Notes: generated by a model from the letters alone, not told the origin. A stretch of DNA of 7,573 nt from Flavobacteriales bacterium (GCA_947462695.1 CANHQC010000089.1:1-7573); one strand, 5' to 3'; positions 1-7,092 are shown, numbered from the stretch's first letter. Translations and numbers: made by a program.

Positions 1-2
1 AC

Positions 3-185
3 AACTTTACGGCTCAAACACTATCTCCACTCAGAGTAAAAATCGGTTGTGCATACATTACAAAAGGTAAACTGGAATTTATTCCTGAGGGCAAACCAAC
101 TCGAACAATTGACTACGGAAATGGAACTTGTGATGGATCTTTCACCATTGAAGTGAATGGCAATACATATACGATTATTCTGTAA
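3..185 (+). CDS. C-terminal fragment of a probable secreted or surface protein (5' end outside window)
   Basis: An open frame runs from the left edge of the window to a TAA at 183-185 and gives the last 60 residues of a protein whose start lies outside. The fragment alternates polar and hydrophobic residues like a beta-rich domain. It has two cysteines (fragment residues 16 and 43) and a glycine-rich segment with KPTRTIDYGNGTCDG near the end, finishing in VNGNTYTIIL. From memory, this kind of ending is common in Bacteroidota secreted or lipoprotein-like proteins of unknown function, but the N-terminus that would show a signal peptide or lipobox is missing. It is immediately followed by a strong intrinsic terminator, which supports a real gene end. 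It converges on the leftward operon and shows no functional link to it. No function is assigned. Confidence 0.7.
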   Translation, partial: NFTAQTLSPLRVKIGCAYITKGKLEFIPEGKPTRTIDYGNGTCDGSFTIEVNGNTYTIIL

Positions 186-210
186 GCTACTTTTCCACTT
201 AAAGAATTTG

Positions 211-241
211 AAGGGACTGATTTATAATTAGTCCCTTTTTT
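211..241 (+). terminator. Rho-independent terminator of the rightward gene
   Basis: AAGGGACTGATT (211-222) pairs with AATTAGTCCCTT (226-237), giving a 12-bp stem with one G-T wobble and a TAT loop. The T-run 236-241 begins within the stem's last two bases. It lies 25 bases after the stop codon at 185. On the plus strand this is a textbook intrinsic terminator. In the leftward direction the hairpin is followed only by CAAATTCTTT, so it would be a weaker terminator for the convergent operon. The last base of the leftward DUF2490 stop codon (240-242) falls in the T-run, so the two convergent units are packed against this element. Confidence 0.85.
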
Positions 242-998
242 AATTTACGATTGACCCAAAATCTACGTTATACGTCAGGCCTATTTGTAATGTGTGATTT
301 CGCTCTGTTTGAATACCGTCTGCCTTAACGATATACTGATTGAGGTATCCGAATTGCACATTCATATTTTTGTTAAAGCGCCAACCTAATGCTGCGTAGA
401 AGCGATTTTGATCGAGTATATTTTTACCTATTCCTTTTCCGAAACCAATAAAAGGTTCGTCATAAATGGCTAGAAAAAGCGTATTGTCTTTCCATTCATT
501 GCGCGTCAAAGGAACAGCAGCAAAGAGCCGATATCGAATGCGTTGCCTGAAATTAAACCCCTCCATTTTCCAATCACTATTTTCAGCATTTATTTTCCAA
601 TTTTCGAGAAAACGTTGCTCAAGTCGGTAGCGATGCTGAATGTCCACTCTTCCAATCGGAGATTTTAGAATAACCTGTTCCCAGATTCGATGCTCATTGA
701 ATGCTTTTGCAATGGGTTGTTCACCGTATGGAAATGACTTAATCCATCCATAACCTGCTGTGAGTTGAAGACTTGGTTTTGCATAATAATCTATCCCTAA
801 CCGAAGTAGTGATTGTTGCAAGTGTTGAAATCCATCTGATCTTCTCCATTGATACTCAGTGTGAATACCGAATTTGTCTGTTAATTTGTGATTACCAGTA
901 TATATTGCCCACGCATGTTGTTGAGTCACGATTTCTTTTTGTGCCAAAGAGACTGTTGAAAGCAACAAAAGCAAACACATTAATCTTACGTATCTCAT
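240..998 (-). CDS. DUF2490 family protein, predicted outer-membrane beta-barrel
   Basis: The product is 252 residues. Residues 1-20 form a clear signal peptide (basic start MRYVR, hydrophobic core LMCLLLLLSTVS, cleavage near SLAQ). The rest consists of short alternating amphipathic strands rich in Tyr, Trp and Arg, as in small outer-membrane barrels. It carries the hallmarks I associate with DUF2490: an early Trp (W30), the segment NEHRIWEQ (101-108), the RYRLEQR stretch (123-129), then RQRIRYR (151-157) and a late NRFYAALGWRF segment (198-208). Length is normal for the family. The ATG at 996-998 overlaps the sulP stop codon as ATGA, so translation is probably coupled to sulP. The biochemical role of DUF2490 proteins is not established. 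Its place as last gene of a bicarbonate-uptake operon suggests, by inference only, an outer-membrane channel or accessory factor for that system. The family call is confident; the function is open. Confidence 0.88.
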   Translation of the reverse strand: MRYVRLMCLLLLLSTVSLAQKEIVTQQHAWAIYTGNHKLTDKFGIHTEYQWRRSDGFQHLQQSLLRLGIDYYAKPSLQLTAGYGWIKSFPYGEQPIAKAFNEHRIWEQVILKSPIGRVDIQHRYRLEQRFLENWKINAENSDWKMEGFNFRQRIRYRLFAAVPLTRNEWKDNTLFLAIYDEPFIGFGKGIGKNILDQNRFYAALGWRFNKNMNVQFGYLNQYIVKADGIQTERNHTLQIGLTYNVDFGSIVN

Positions 999-2617
999 TG
1001 CTCATTAATTTTTCTCAAACGTGTTGCCAAATGATGAGATGAATTCTTAACGTGTCTGAGCGCATCTAAACCAATAATCTCCATTCCACCGCCCATGCTT
1101 TCACGTTCTGCTTTTATTAAGTGTAAACTTTCGATTACTGAATGGTCAATTAACTTGCAGTTTTCCAAAACAATATGCAGTTTTTCTTCAGCTGGAAAGT
1201 TAGATATACACTTTCTTACACGTCCAAAATTACTAAAGATAACAGCACCTTGAAGAAAGATGTAATCACCCTCAATTCGCATATCACTTTTAAACAATTG
1301 AGCTATACGAGCACCACGGGAGATGTGCATGATCATTTTAAGTATGATTCCAGCAGCAATTCCGATTAATAGATCTGTAGAAAGTGTAACAATGATAGTA
1401 ACAATGAAGATTCCCATTTGATCTTTTCCAATTTGAGCCATATGAAAGAACTCTCTTGGATGAGTCAACTTCCAACCAACTCCAATAAGCATCGCTGCCA
1501 AGGCACCCAACGGAATTAAATCGCTGAAATAAACGGCCAATACTAAAAAAAGACAAATAAAAACACCATGAAAAAAGTTTGCCCACCTCGTTTTACCTCC
1601 ATTGGCTACATTAGCTGAAGATCGGGCAACTTCACTAATCATTGGTAACCCACCTAATATTCCAGCCACTACATTCCCCAAACCTACTGCAAACAAGTCC
1701 TTATTGTAGTTTGATTTCCTTTTGAATGGATCCATGCCGTCAATAGCTTTAACTGTGAGTAAAGCTTCAAGACTTCCGACTAGCGCAAACATGATCACAT
1801 ATTTAATGAATGTTCCAAGCTGTTTTGCACCCTCAAAACTCACATTTATTGCCAAAATATCTGACAATCCCTTATCAAAACTTACGAGCGGTTTTTCTTC
1901 ACCAACATTATGAATTCCGATAAAATGAGCGAGTGGAATTGACACAATGAGGACTACCATTGCTGATGGGATTTTTTTCAACCATTTATTTGTTATGTAT
2001 GGCCAGCCAAAAACGATAAGGAGACTTATTAAACCAACAATTACAACCTTATAATGCATGGCGATTTTCGATAGTGTTGATGGAATTGCTGCAATGAGAT
2101 CCAATGGCTCAACAATTGGTTTTCCAGATTCATTTACCGGATTTACGCCAAGTAACAAATGTACTTGCTTACTAATTATTATAATTCCAATTGCGGCAAG
2201 CATTCCATGTACTGCCGAAAGCGGGAAAAAATCTGCAAGTTTCCCAAGTTTTAACCAACCAAAGATAATTTGAAGTAATCCGGCCACTACAATTGCACCA
2301 AGTGTCAAATGCCATCCTAAATTGGTGTTATGGTGACCAAATTCAGCAACTGAACCTGCCACAATGACAATCAAACCTGCTGCAGGACCTTTTATTGTTA
2401 ATTCAGACCCTGAAACAAAAGCCACAACAACACCACCAATCATGGCTGTAATTAAACCAAAAACAGGGGGAAACTCGCTCGCTTTTGCAATGCCAAGACT
2501 CAGCGGAAGTGCTAACAAGAGCACAAGAAAACCAGATAAACTATCCGATTTCCAATTTTCAATAAGTCCTGCTAAACCTGAAGCAGGAACTTGAGTTTTA
2601 TTCATTTCATTTTTCAT
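995..2617 (-). CDS. SulP family inorganic anion transporter with C-terminal STAS domain, probable bicarbonate importer
   Basis: The product is 540 residues. The membrane domain (about 25-432) shows SulP signatures: LALPLSLGIAKASEFPPVFG (35-54), SGSELTIKGPAAG (69-81), GSLEALLTVKAIDGM (281-295) and GNVVAGILGGLPMISEVARS (314-333), followed by the N..NGGKTRWANFFHG loop. A cytoplasmic STAS domain follows (about 445-535), with the IVLENCKLIDHSVIE core at 482-496. SulP proteins carry sulfate, bicarbonate, chloride or dicarboxylates. Sequence alone does not fix the substrate, but co-transcription with dabA and dabB makes bicarbonate the best inference. E284 and T288 line up by motif with the Na+-site residues D258 and T262 of cyanobacterial BicA. 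The ATG at 2617 lies 12 bases after the dabB stop; M5 (ATG ending at 2605) is an alternative start. Neither has a clear Shine-Dalgarno sequence. The stop overlaps the next gene's ATG by 4 bases. Confidence 0.93.
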   Translation of the reverse strand: MKNEMNKTQVPASGLAGLIENWKSDSLSGFLVLLLALPLSLGIAKASEFPPVFGLITAMIGGVVVAFVSGSELTIKGPAAGLIVIVAGSVAEFGHHNTNLGWHLTLGAIVVAGLLQIIFGWLKLGKLADFFPLSAVHGMLAAIGIIIISKQVHLLLGVNPVNESGKPIVEPLDLIAAIPSTLSKIAMHYKVVIVGLISLLIVFGWPYITNKWLKKIPSAMVVLIVSIPLAHFIGIHNVGEEKPLVSFDKGLSDILAINVSFEGAKQLGTFIKYVIMFALVGSLEALLTVKAIDGMDPFKRKSNYNKDLFAVGLGNVVAGILGGLPMISEVARSSANVANGGKTRWANFFHGVFICLFLVLAVYFSDLIPLGALAAMLIGVGWKLTHPREFFHMAQIGKDQMGIFIVTIIVTLSTDLLIGIAAGIILKMIMHISRGARIAQLFKSDMRIEGDYIFLQGAVIFSNFGRVRKCISNFPAEEKLHIVLENCKLIDHSVIESLHLIKAERESMGGGMEIIGLDALRHVKNSSHHLATRLRKINEQ

Positions 2618-2629
2618 AATACATCGATT

Positions 2630-4498
2630 TTATGCGGAGCGTTTTGCCGCTGAATGATAGTTTTTAACATGTGGCCCAAGGAAAATTCGGGCAAAAATTC
2701 TAATTGAAGAGAGTCCGTTTAAGATCAAACTCATGCCAACAAGGAAGGCTAAAAATGCTTGTCTTTCGCCAATATGAAAGAACAGTAAATCCTCACCTAT
2801 AAATGTTGGTGTAATTGGAAAACCTGCAATTCCAATTGCAGAAAGAAAAAAGACAGCAGCTAATTTTGGATGGTCATATGAATGTCCATAAAACCTATCA
2901 AGACTCACCCATTCACCGTGATTTCTCAATAATTGAATACTTATATGGCCCACTAAGCCAGATACAAATACACCACTCAAGTATAACACAAGATGTGAAA
3001 ACACAACACTCTCATTAAAAGAGATGGCAATAGCCAATGCTATATGATTGGTAATCAGCAAACTCCAACTTAAACGAACACTGGCTCTCTCGGTAAATGA
3101 TTTTATCACCATTAATAGGCCTAGTATCGCAAAAACTTCCGGCAAATAAGGAAGTAAAACTGGGTTAATTATTGATCGTTTTAGAAGAAGAAAAAATCCA
3201 ATCAGACAGATTACTCCAAAAACAACGTATACATTTTTAAATGTTAAGAATGACCAGCGCGAACCAAGCTTTTTAAGTGGGTTCCATAATCTTCGATATA
3301 AAAAACTATCTAGGTTCCACTCTTTTAAACTGAGCATGTAAAGCGTTTGTTCCCAGCGATGTGTCCATGCTCGATGTTGAACCGGTTGTTTAGAAATGAC
3401 TTGATAATTGCTCAGTTTGATTTTGTAACTCACAATTGATGGGGAAATCAGCAACTGATAGGTTCTAAGAAAAGCATTTCCAGCAATATGAATCAATGCT
3501 ATCCATTCTATACCTAAAGCTATTTCGACGAATATCAGTCCTATTTGTGCAATTGAAGAGTAGGCTATCTGACTTTTAATAGACGATTGAACTCGTGCAG
3601 TCAATGTTGCCATAACACTCGTTGACAATCCTAAAACAGCAAACATCCACCTTACGGAAATCTGATGCTCCCAAAAAGGGAAGGTTCTCAAAAGCAGGAA
3701 AGGACCAATATGTACTGCCAATGAACCATAAAAAATAGCACTTGAGGGGGTTGGCCCTTCCATTGCTCTGGGTAACCAAGAAGAAAAAGGCAGTTGTGCG
3801 GATTTGGCAGCAGCCGAAATAAACAGCATCAAGGAAATGAAAAAACCAGTTACACTGTGGTGCATTAAGTGTTCATGAACCAATTCTGTATTTTCAAGAT
3901 TACCGAAAGAAACATTACTTGTCCATAAGTGATGACTCAACCACATGGCGATGATTATCCCCACATCGCCGATTCTATATATTGAAAAGACTTTTACAGC
4001 ATTTTTAACTGGCAAATAACGATCCCTGTAAAATGCAATAAGTAGGAAGGATGAAATACCTAGTATCTCCCAGCCAACAAAAAGCGTTTCAAGGTTTCCT
4101 GATAAAATTGTTATGTTGTAACCTACATAAAACAATGATATAACATTGAAAAACCGTTTATAGCCATTTTCTCTGTGAAGATAATACCTACTGAACCACG
4201 TGATTACAAAAGTCATCAACGCACCAATCAATAAATAAACTGATGTGATTTCATCGAAATAGAAGTCAAGATAAAAATCATACCCGGATGACTTGAAGAC
4301 CGTTAACTCTCGTATATCATAAGTTGAATGACTACCTGTAATCCAAATAAATGTCGCCAAAACTGCAGCAACTAATTGAGATCCAGCAACCAGAAAAGAA
4401 TTCCAGGATAAAAATGTTTCATTCTTTTTGGGCAGAATTAAACTGATGAGTAATCCTGTAATTGGTAAAAAAATTAGTACGTGTATGAGGGTATTCAT
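2630..4498 (-). CDS. dabB: DabB, proton-conducting membrane subunit of the DAB inorganic-carbon pump (NuoL/Mrp-antiporter family)
   Basis: The product is a 622-residue polytopic membrane protein. The N-terminal two-thirds matches the proton-conducting antiporter fold of NuoL/NDH-1 subunit 5. It has VGWEILGISSFLLIAFYRDR (141-160), with E144 at the key glutamate, and AAKSAQLPFSSWLPRAMEGP (230-249), with K232 at the conserved TM lysine. These are followed by TPSSAIFYGSLAVHIGPFLL, KSQIAYSSIAQIG (308-320) and HIAGNAFLRTYQLL (337-350). Where NuoL has HAATMV and HAFFK, this protein has FYGSLAV and NAFLR, which I associate with DabB rather than complex I. A hydrophilic, amphipathic stretch (about 355-420) leads to a second membrane block (about 422-605) containing GFPITPTFIGEDLL (559-572). 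DabB is thought to couple cation flow to CO2 hydration by DabA. The gene starts 6 bases after dabA and has an AAGG Shine-Dalgarno sequence overlapping the dabA stop. No other nuo or mrp gene is present, which argues against a complex I subunit. Confidence 0.93.
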   Translation of the reverse strand: MNTLIHVLIFLPITGLLISLILPKKNETFLSWNSFLVAGSQLVAAVLATFIWITGSHSTYDIRELTVFKSSGYDFYLDFYFDEITSVYLLIGALMTFVITWFSRYYLHRENGYKRFFNVISLFYVGYNITILSGNLETLFVGWEILGISSFLLIAFYRDRYLPVKNAVKVFSIYRIGDVGIIIAMWLSHHLWTSNVSFGNLENTELVHEHLMHHSVTGFFISLMLFISAAAKSAQLPFSSWLPRAMEGPTPSSAIFYGSLAVHIGPFLLLRTFPFWEHQISVRWMFAVLGLSTSVMATLTARVQSSIKSQIAYSSIAQIGLIFVEIALGIEWIALIHIAGNAFLRTYQLLISPSIVSYKIKLSNYQVISKQPVQHRAWTHRWEQTLYMLSLKEWNLDSFLYRRLWNPLKKLGSRWSFLTFKNVYVVFGVICLIGFFLLLKRSIINPVLLPYLPEVFAILGLLMVIKSFTERASVRLSWSLLITNHIALAIAISFNESVVFSHLVLYLSGVFVSGLVGHISIQLLRNHGEWVSLDRFYGHSYDHPKLAAVFFLSAIGIAGFPITPTFIGEDLLFFHIGERQAFLAFLVGMSLILNGLSSIRIFARIFLGPHVKNYHSAAKRSA

Positions 4499-4502
4499 TA
4501 TG

Positions 4503-4506
4503 CCTT
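4503..4506 (-). promoter_or_regulatory. Shine-Dalgarno sequence of dabB overlapping the dabA stop codon
   Basis: Read on the minus strand, the junction is AAT TAA GGC ATA ATG. AAGG sits 4 bases before the dabB ATG and shares its first two bases with the dabA TAA. It is the only recognisable ribosome-binding site among the starts in this window. Its position suggests that ribosomes finishing dabA are close to the dabB start, which would help keep the two subunits in balance. Confidence 0.5.
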
Positions 4507-6994
4507 AATTTAAATGTGTAACTGGAATATTTTCTGAATAGGTATAGAGATGAGACTCTAATTCACTAATATCCCACCCTTCTAATGGTAGTGGCTTAAA
4601 TACTTCAAATTGCCCTTTTTGGTACCAATAAAACTGAGATGTCACTGGATGAATTGCAAGCAAGTGAATCCATTCATTTTTAAACCAATCCTTGAGCACT
4701 TCATTTTGATCAAGAATCACTGCAATTTTATCCGGAATTTGCTCAACAATAACGCACAATCGAAGAGGATCATGAACCTCAATCATTTGGCTCGGTAAAC
4801 CGGTACGTAAATCACCATCCGTTCCATTTGCAACCCCAATTAATCCGATTACATTGTGTGGTAATTTCGTTCCTGCTCCAAGTTGGTTATTGTCTACCCT
4901 TGAGAAAAAATACTCCAAATTAATACCACCACAAACCGGCGCAACTGCACTTAGAATCGAATTTAAAGTAGAACCATCTGTATCTTTCTCATAATCGTAG
5001 GAATTGAGGAAAGCACGTCTATCTAAAAAAACATTTTTTGTTAGGTGTCTACCTCCGACAATTGCTAATGCATTTGTGGCATGATTAAGCTCAGGTCTTG
5101 GTTCAAATAATGAAACAGTTCTTCTTTTTACCTTACGATGAACTTTCGATGCATTCCCATTAAACGAAATTGATTCAAACCTTCTAGAACGCTCATTCGC
5201 ATTTAATTCTAATGCGATTCGAAACGAACGCTTATGTTGTTCAAACATCCCTTTTTGCAATTGATCAATATTCTCGGGGGAATAAAACTCGATTTCATCT
5301 CGGGAAGTATCGTGCAAGGCAGCCACGAACAAGGTTGAATCAGGGATGTCTATTCCACGTTGCCGCAGTAAAATTCGAACCTCCGTATTATTTGCCATTT
5401 CCGCTATAACCCTTGCATTCACTGAACCAGGTCTTCCTGAACATGCACCACAATCGTAACCCGCGAAGTGCGTATTATTTACGCTTGATGATCCATGGGC
5501 AACACAAAAAATAAATTTCGCAAACTTATCTGTTAATCCGATACTACGTAATAATCCTTCGACACGTCCTGCCATTTCCGTAAGTGTAAATCCAACTTGC
5601 AATTGAGTTTGATTATCTGAACCTTCATAGTCAACAGAGAGCTTTGAATCAGCAGCACAATGGTCAAAAGAAGCAACTGAACTTGCATTTTTTCTTGGCC
5701 AAAACACAGAAAGAACTAGCTTTATTGCAGAAAAAAATCCAACCGTATGCGTAATAACCCAGCCAGCAAAAAGTCCATGTGCATGTTTATTAAAATGGAT
5801 TTCCTGACTGTTCTGTACCGAAGCATTTATCTCCTTAATTAAATGTTTTGGCGTTACTGGAGCTGGACATAACTTTGTGAGAAGTGAACTTCCGGAGGGT
5901 TGATAAAAAATGGGAACATTAAAAAAACCCGGCGTACCAAAAGTTTCACACAACGGATCAACTGTCTCCAAATGCCGTCTCATAGAACATTCGCGATCAT
6001 CAATACAGAATAATGCCTGAAAAGAATGAAGGCTTTCACTTTTTACCTTTTTAGATGCCATCGACAAGGCTTCTACAACTTGATGGTAATAGCTTAGTTC
6101 AAATGCTTCATGCCATAATAAGAGGCATTCCTCCTCTTCGTCTGGTTGTACATCATCAAAAAGTTCCACAGCAATTAAAGATGCTTTTATGGCAATCGGA
6201 GACCAGATTTCGCCAAATTGATCATCCAACGCATCTATTTCCAAAAGACACTCAAAAAGGATAAAGTCACGAAGACTTATCTCACGATGATTCGTTAGAA
6301 AACGGGGATGATCTTCTACTGTAGATACCATTCCTGACCATCCTGAATGCGCAAACTGTTGATCGAAAAAATAGCGCTCAACTAGTTGTTTATCTCCTAT
6401 TAAAATTTGAATTACCTCATCAAGAACATCTTCTTCATTTAGCAAAAGCTTTCTGGCACGTTCAGATCTGAAAAAGCTAATTTTACTCACCTTTTCCAAT
6501 TCTCTTATAGAAGCTATAAATCCAGCTTCGTTGTAGGGAAAATTCCACAATGCAATCCCTTGATCCAGATAGCTACTAACAACTCTAAATAGAATAGGAT
6601 GAACAAGCGAATCAAGATCTATTTGATAGCTATTTTTCCAATTGGATCTAAGGCTTCCAATTCTAGGGAGTGCCCTTTCCTTAATTTTACAATCTAGAAG
6701 AAGACTGAACCAGTCTTCCCATTTCTCACCTTTTTTTGTTTTAATATGCTGAATTAGAATTTCTTTATTGATCTGCCCGTTTTGGTAATAGCGCTGATAT
6801 TCAGCTTTTGATAAAAGCACAGTATATCCAAAAATTCTAGCTGCCTTAATGATTCCTTCTGAAAATGGAAGATCTTGAAAAGAATGCAACGTATTATGAT
6901 GAATAAAGTCTTTTAAAGGTGCTTGAGCAGGTAAATAATGCTTGAGTCTGTTTAGCAATTGAGAATATTCGGAATTGCCGTTTTTTATTTTCAT
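4505..6994 (-). CDS. dabA: DabA, DUF2309/UPF0753 carbonic-anhydrase-like subunit of the DAB inorganic-carbon pump
   Basis: The product is 829 residues, full length for the family, with no signal peptide, as expected for a cytoplasmic subunit peripheral to DabB. The N-terminal hallmark is LKHYLPAQAPLKDFIHHNTL (17-36) followed by HSFQDLPF. The predicted catalytic site is intact. FCIDDRECSMRRHLE (329-343) gives C330 and the D332/R334 pair. VAHGSSSVNNTHFAGYDCGA (498-517) gives H500 and C515. These correspond to C351, D353/R355, H524 and C539 of Halothiobacillus neapolitanus DabA, with nearly the same spacing (170 versus 173 from Cys to His; 15 in both from His to Cys). In that system DabA is proposed to bind Zn2+ and hydrate CO2 to bicarbonate only when energised by its partner. 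The ATG at 6992-6994 is preceded by an AT-rich leader without a Shine-Dalgarno sequence; the next Met is far inside the conserved region, so this start is sound. It is the first gene of the dabA-dabB-sulP-DUF2490 run. Confidence 0.96.
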   Translation of the reverse strand: MKIKNGNSEYSQLLNRLKHYLPAQAPLKDFIHHNTLHSFQDLPFSEGIIKAARIFGYTVLLSKAEYQRYYQNGQINKEILIQHIKTKKGEKWEDWFSLLLDCKIKERALPRIGSLRSNWKNSYQIDLDSLVHPILFRVVSSYLDQGIALWNFPYNEAGFIASIRELEKVSKISFFRSERARKLLLNEEDVLDEVIQILIGDKQLVERYFFDQQFAHSGWSGMVSTVEDHPRFLTNHREISLRDFILFECLLEIDALDDQFGEIWSPIAIKASLIAVELFDDVQPDEEEECLLLWHEAFELSYYHQVVEALSMASKKVKSESLHSFQALFCIDDRECSMRRHLETVDPLCETFGTPGFFNVPIFYQPSGSSLLTKLCPAPVTPKHLIKEINASVQNSQEIHFNKHAHGLFAGWVITHTVGFFSAIKLVLSVFWPRKNASSVASFDHCAADSKLSVDYEGSDNQTQLQVGFTLTEMAGRVEGLLRSIGLTDKFAKFIFCVAHGSSSVNNTHFAGYDCGACSGRPGSVNARVIAEMANNTEVRILLRQRGIDIPDSTLFVAALHDTSRDEIEFYSPENIDQLQKGMFEQHKRSFRIALELNANERSRRFESISFNGNASKVHRKVKRRTVSLFEPRPELNHATNALAIVGGRHLTKNVFLDRRAFLNSYDYEKDTDGSTLNSILSAVAPVCGGINLEYFFSRVDNNQLGAGTKLPHNVIGLIGVANGTDGDLRTGLPSQMIEVHDPLRLCVIVEQIPDKIAVILDQNEVLKDWFKNEWIHLLAIHPVTSQFYWYQKGQFEVFKPLPLEGWDISELESHLYTYSENIPVTHLN

Positions 6995-7010
6995 AAAAAT
7001 GATGGATTGA

Positions 7011-7045
7011 TAAACATAATTTCACTTTCAGTTAATGGTAGTTAA
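7011..7045 (-). promoter_or_regulatory. dabA leader: candidate operator repeats and weak -7-like element
   Basis: The 98 bases between the small upstream gene and dabA (6995-7092) hold several short motifs. AGTTAA occurs twice on the plus strand (7030-7035 and 7040-7045), with starts exactly 10 bases apart, about one helical turn. The same bases read TTA-N7-TTA on the minus strand, which fits the loose TNA-N7-TNA pattern bound by CbbR-type LysR regulators. GGCGGTTAACTACC (minus strand, 7037-7050) has partial dyad symmetry around GTTAAC. TATGTTTA (minus strand, 7011-7018) resembles the Bacteroidota -7 element TAnnTTTG with one mismatch, but no TTG lies at the right distance upstream. In AT-rich DNA all of these can arise by chance, and no regulator gene is present in the window. 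Confidence 0.22.
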
Positions 7046-7057
7046 CCGCCAAAACTT

Positions 7058-7073
7058 ATCTCATTCTTGAGAT
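7058..7073 (-). terminator. Weak hairpin after the small gene, possible attenuator or partial terminator
   Basis: ATCTCA (7058-7063) and TGAGAT (7068-7073) form a 6-bp stem with a 4-base loop. It starts about 19 bases past the stop codon of the small upstream gene. On the minus strand it is followed by AAGTTTTGG, so the T-run is short and offset. This is much weaker than the hairpin at 211-241. If it works at all, it could partly separate the small gene from the dab operon. Confidence 0.25.
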
Positions 7074-7092
7074 TAAAAGAGAAAACTGTAAA

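Noticed and set aside
773..1042. Rightward open frame of 89 codons across the DUF2490/sulP junction
   Set aside because: It lies antisense to two well-supported genes, has no recognisable domain, and its composition reads like a reverse-strand shadow.
1338..1586. Leftward open frame of 82 codons inside sulP, in another frame
   Set aside because: It is fully contained in the conserved SulP coding region and has a composition typical of an out-of-frame shadow.
995..2617. Calling the SulP gene a sulfate permease
   Set aside because: No sulfur-assimilation gene is present, and the operon partners point to bicarbonate; the substrate is left as inference.
2630..4498. Reading the NuoL-like gene as a complex I (NuoL) or Mrp antiporter subunit
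   Set aside because: No other nuo or mrp gene is nearby, it directly follows dabA with a 6-base gap, and it has the FYGSLAV and NAFLR variants I associate with DabB.
4610..6264. Several rightward open frames of 62-69 codons within dabA
   Set aside because: All are antisense to an intact conserved gene, with no start signals and no family features.
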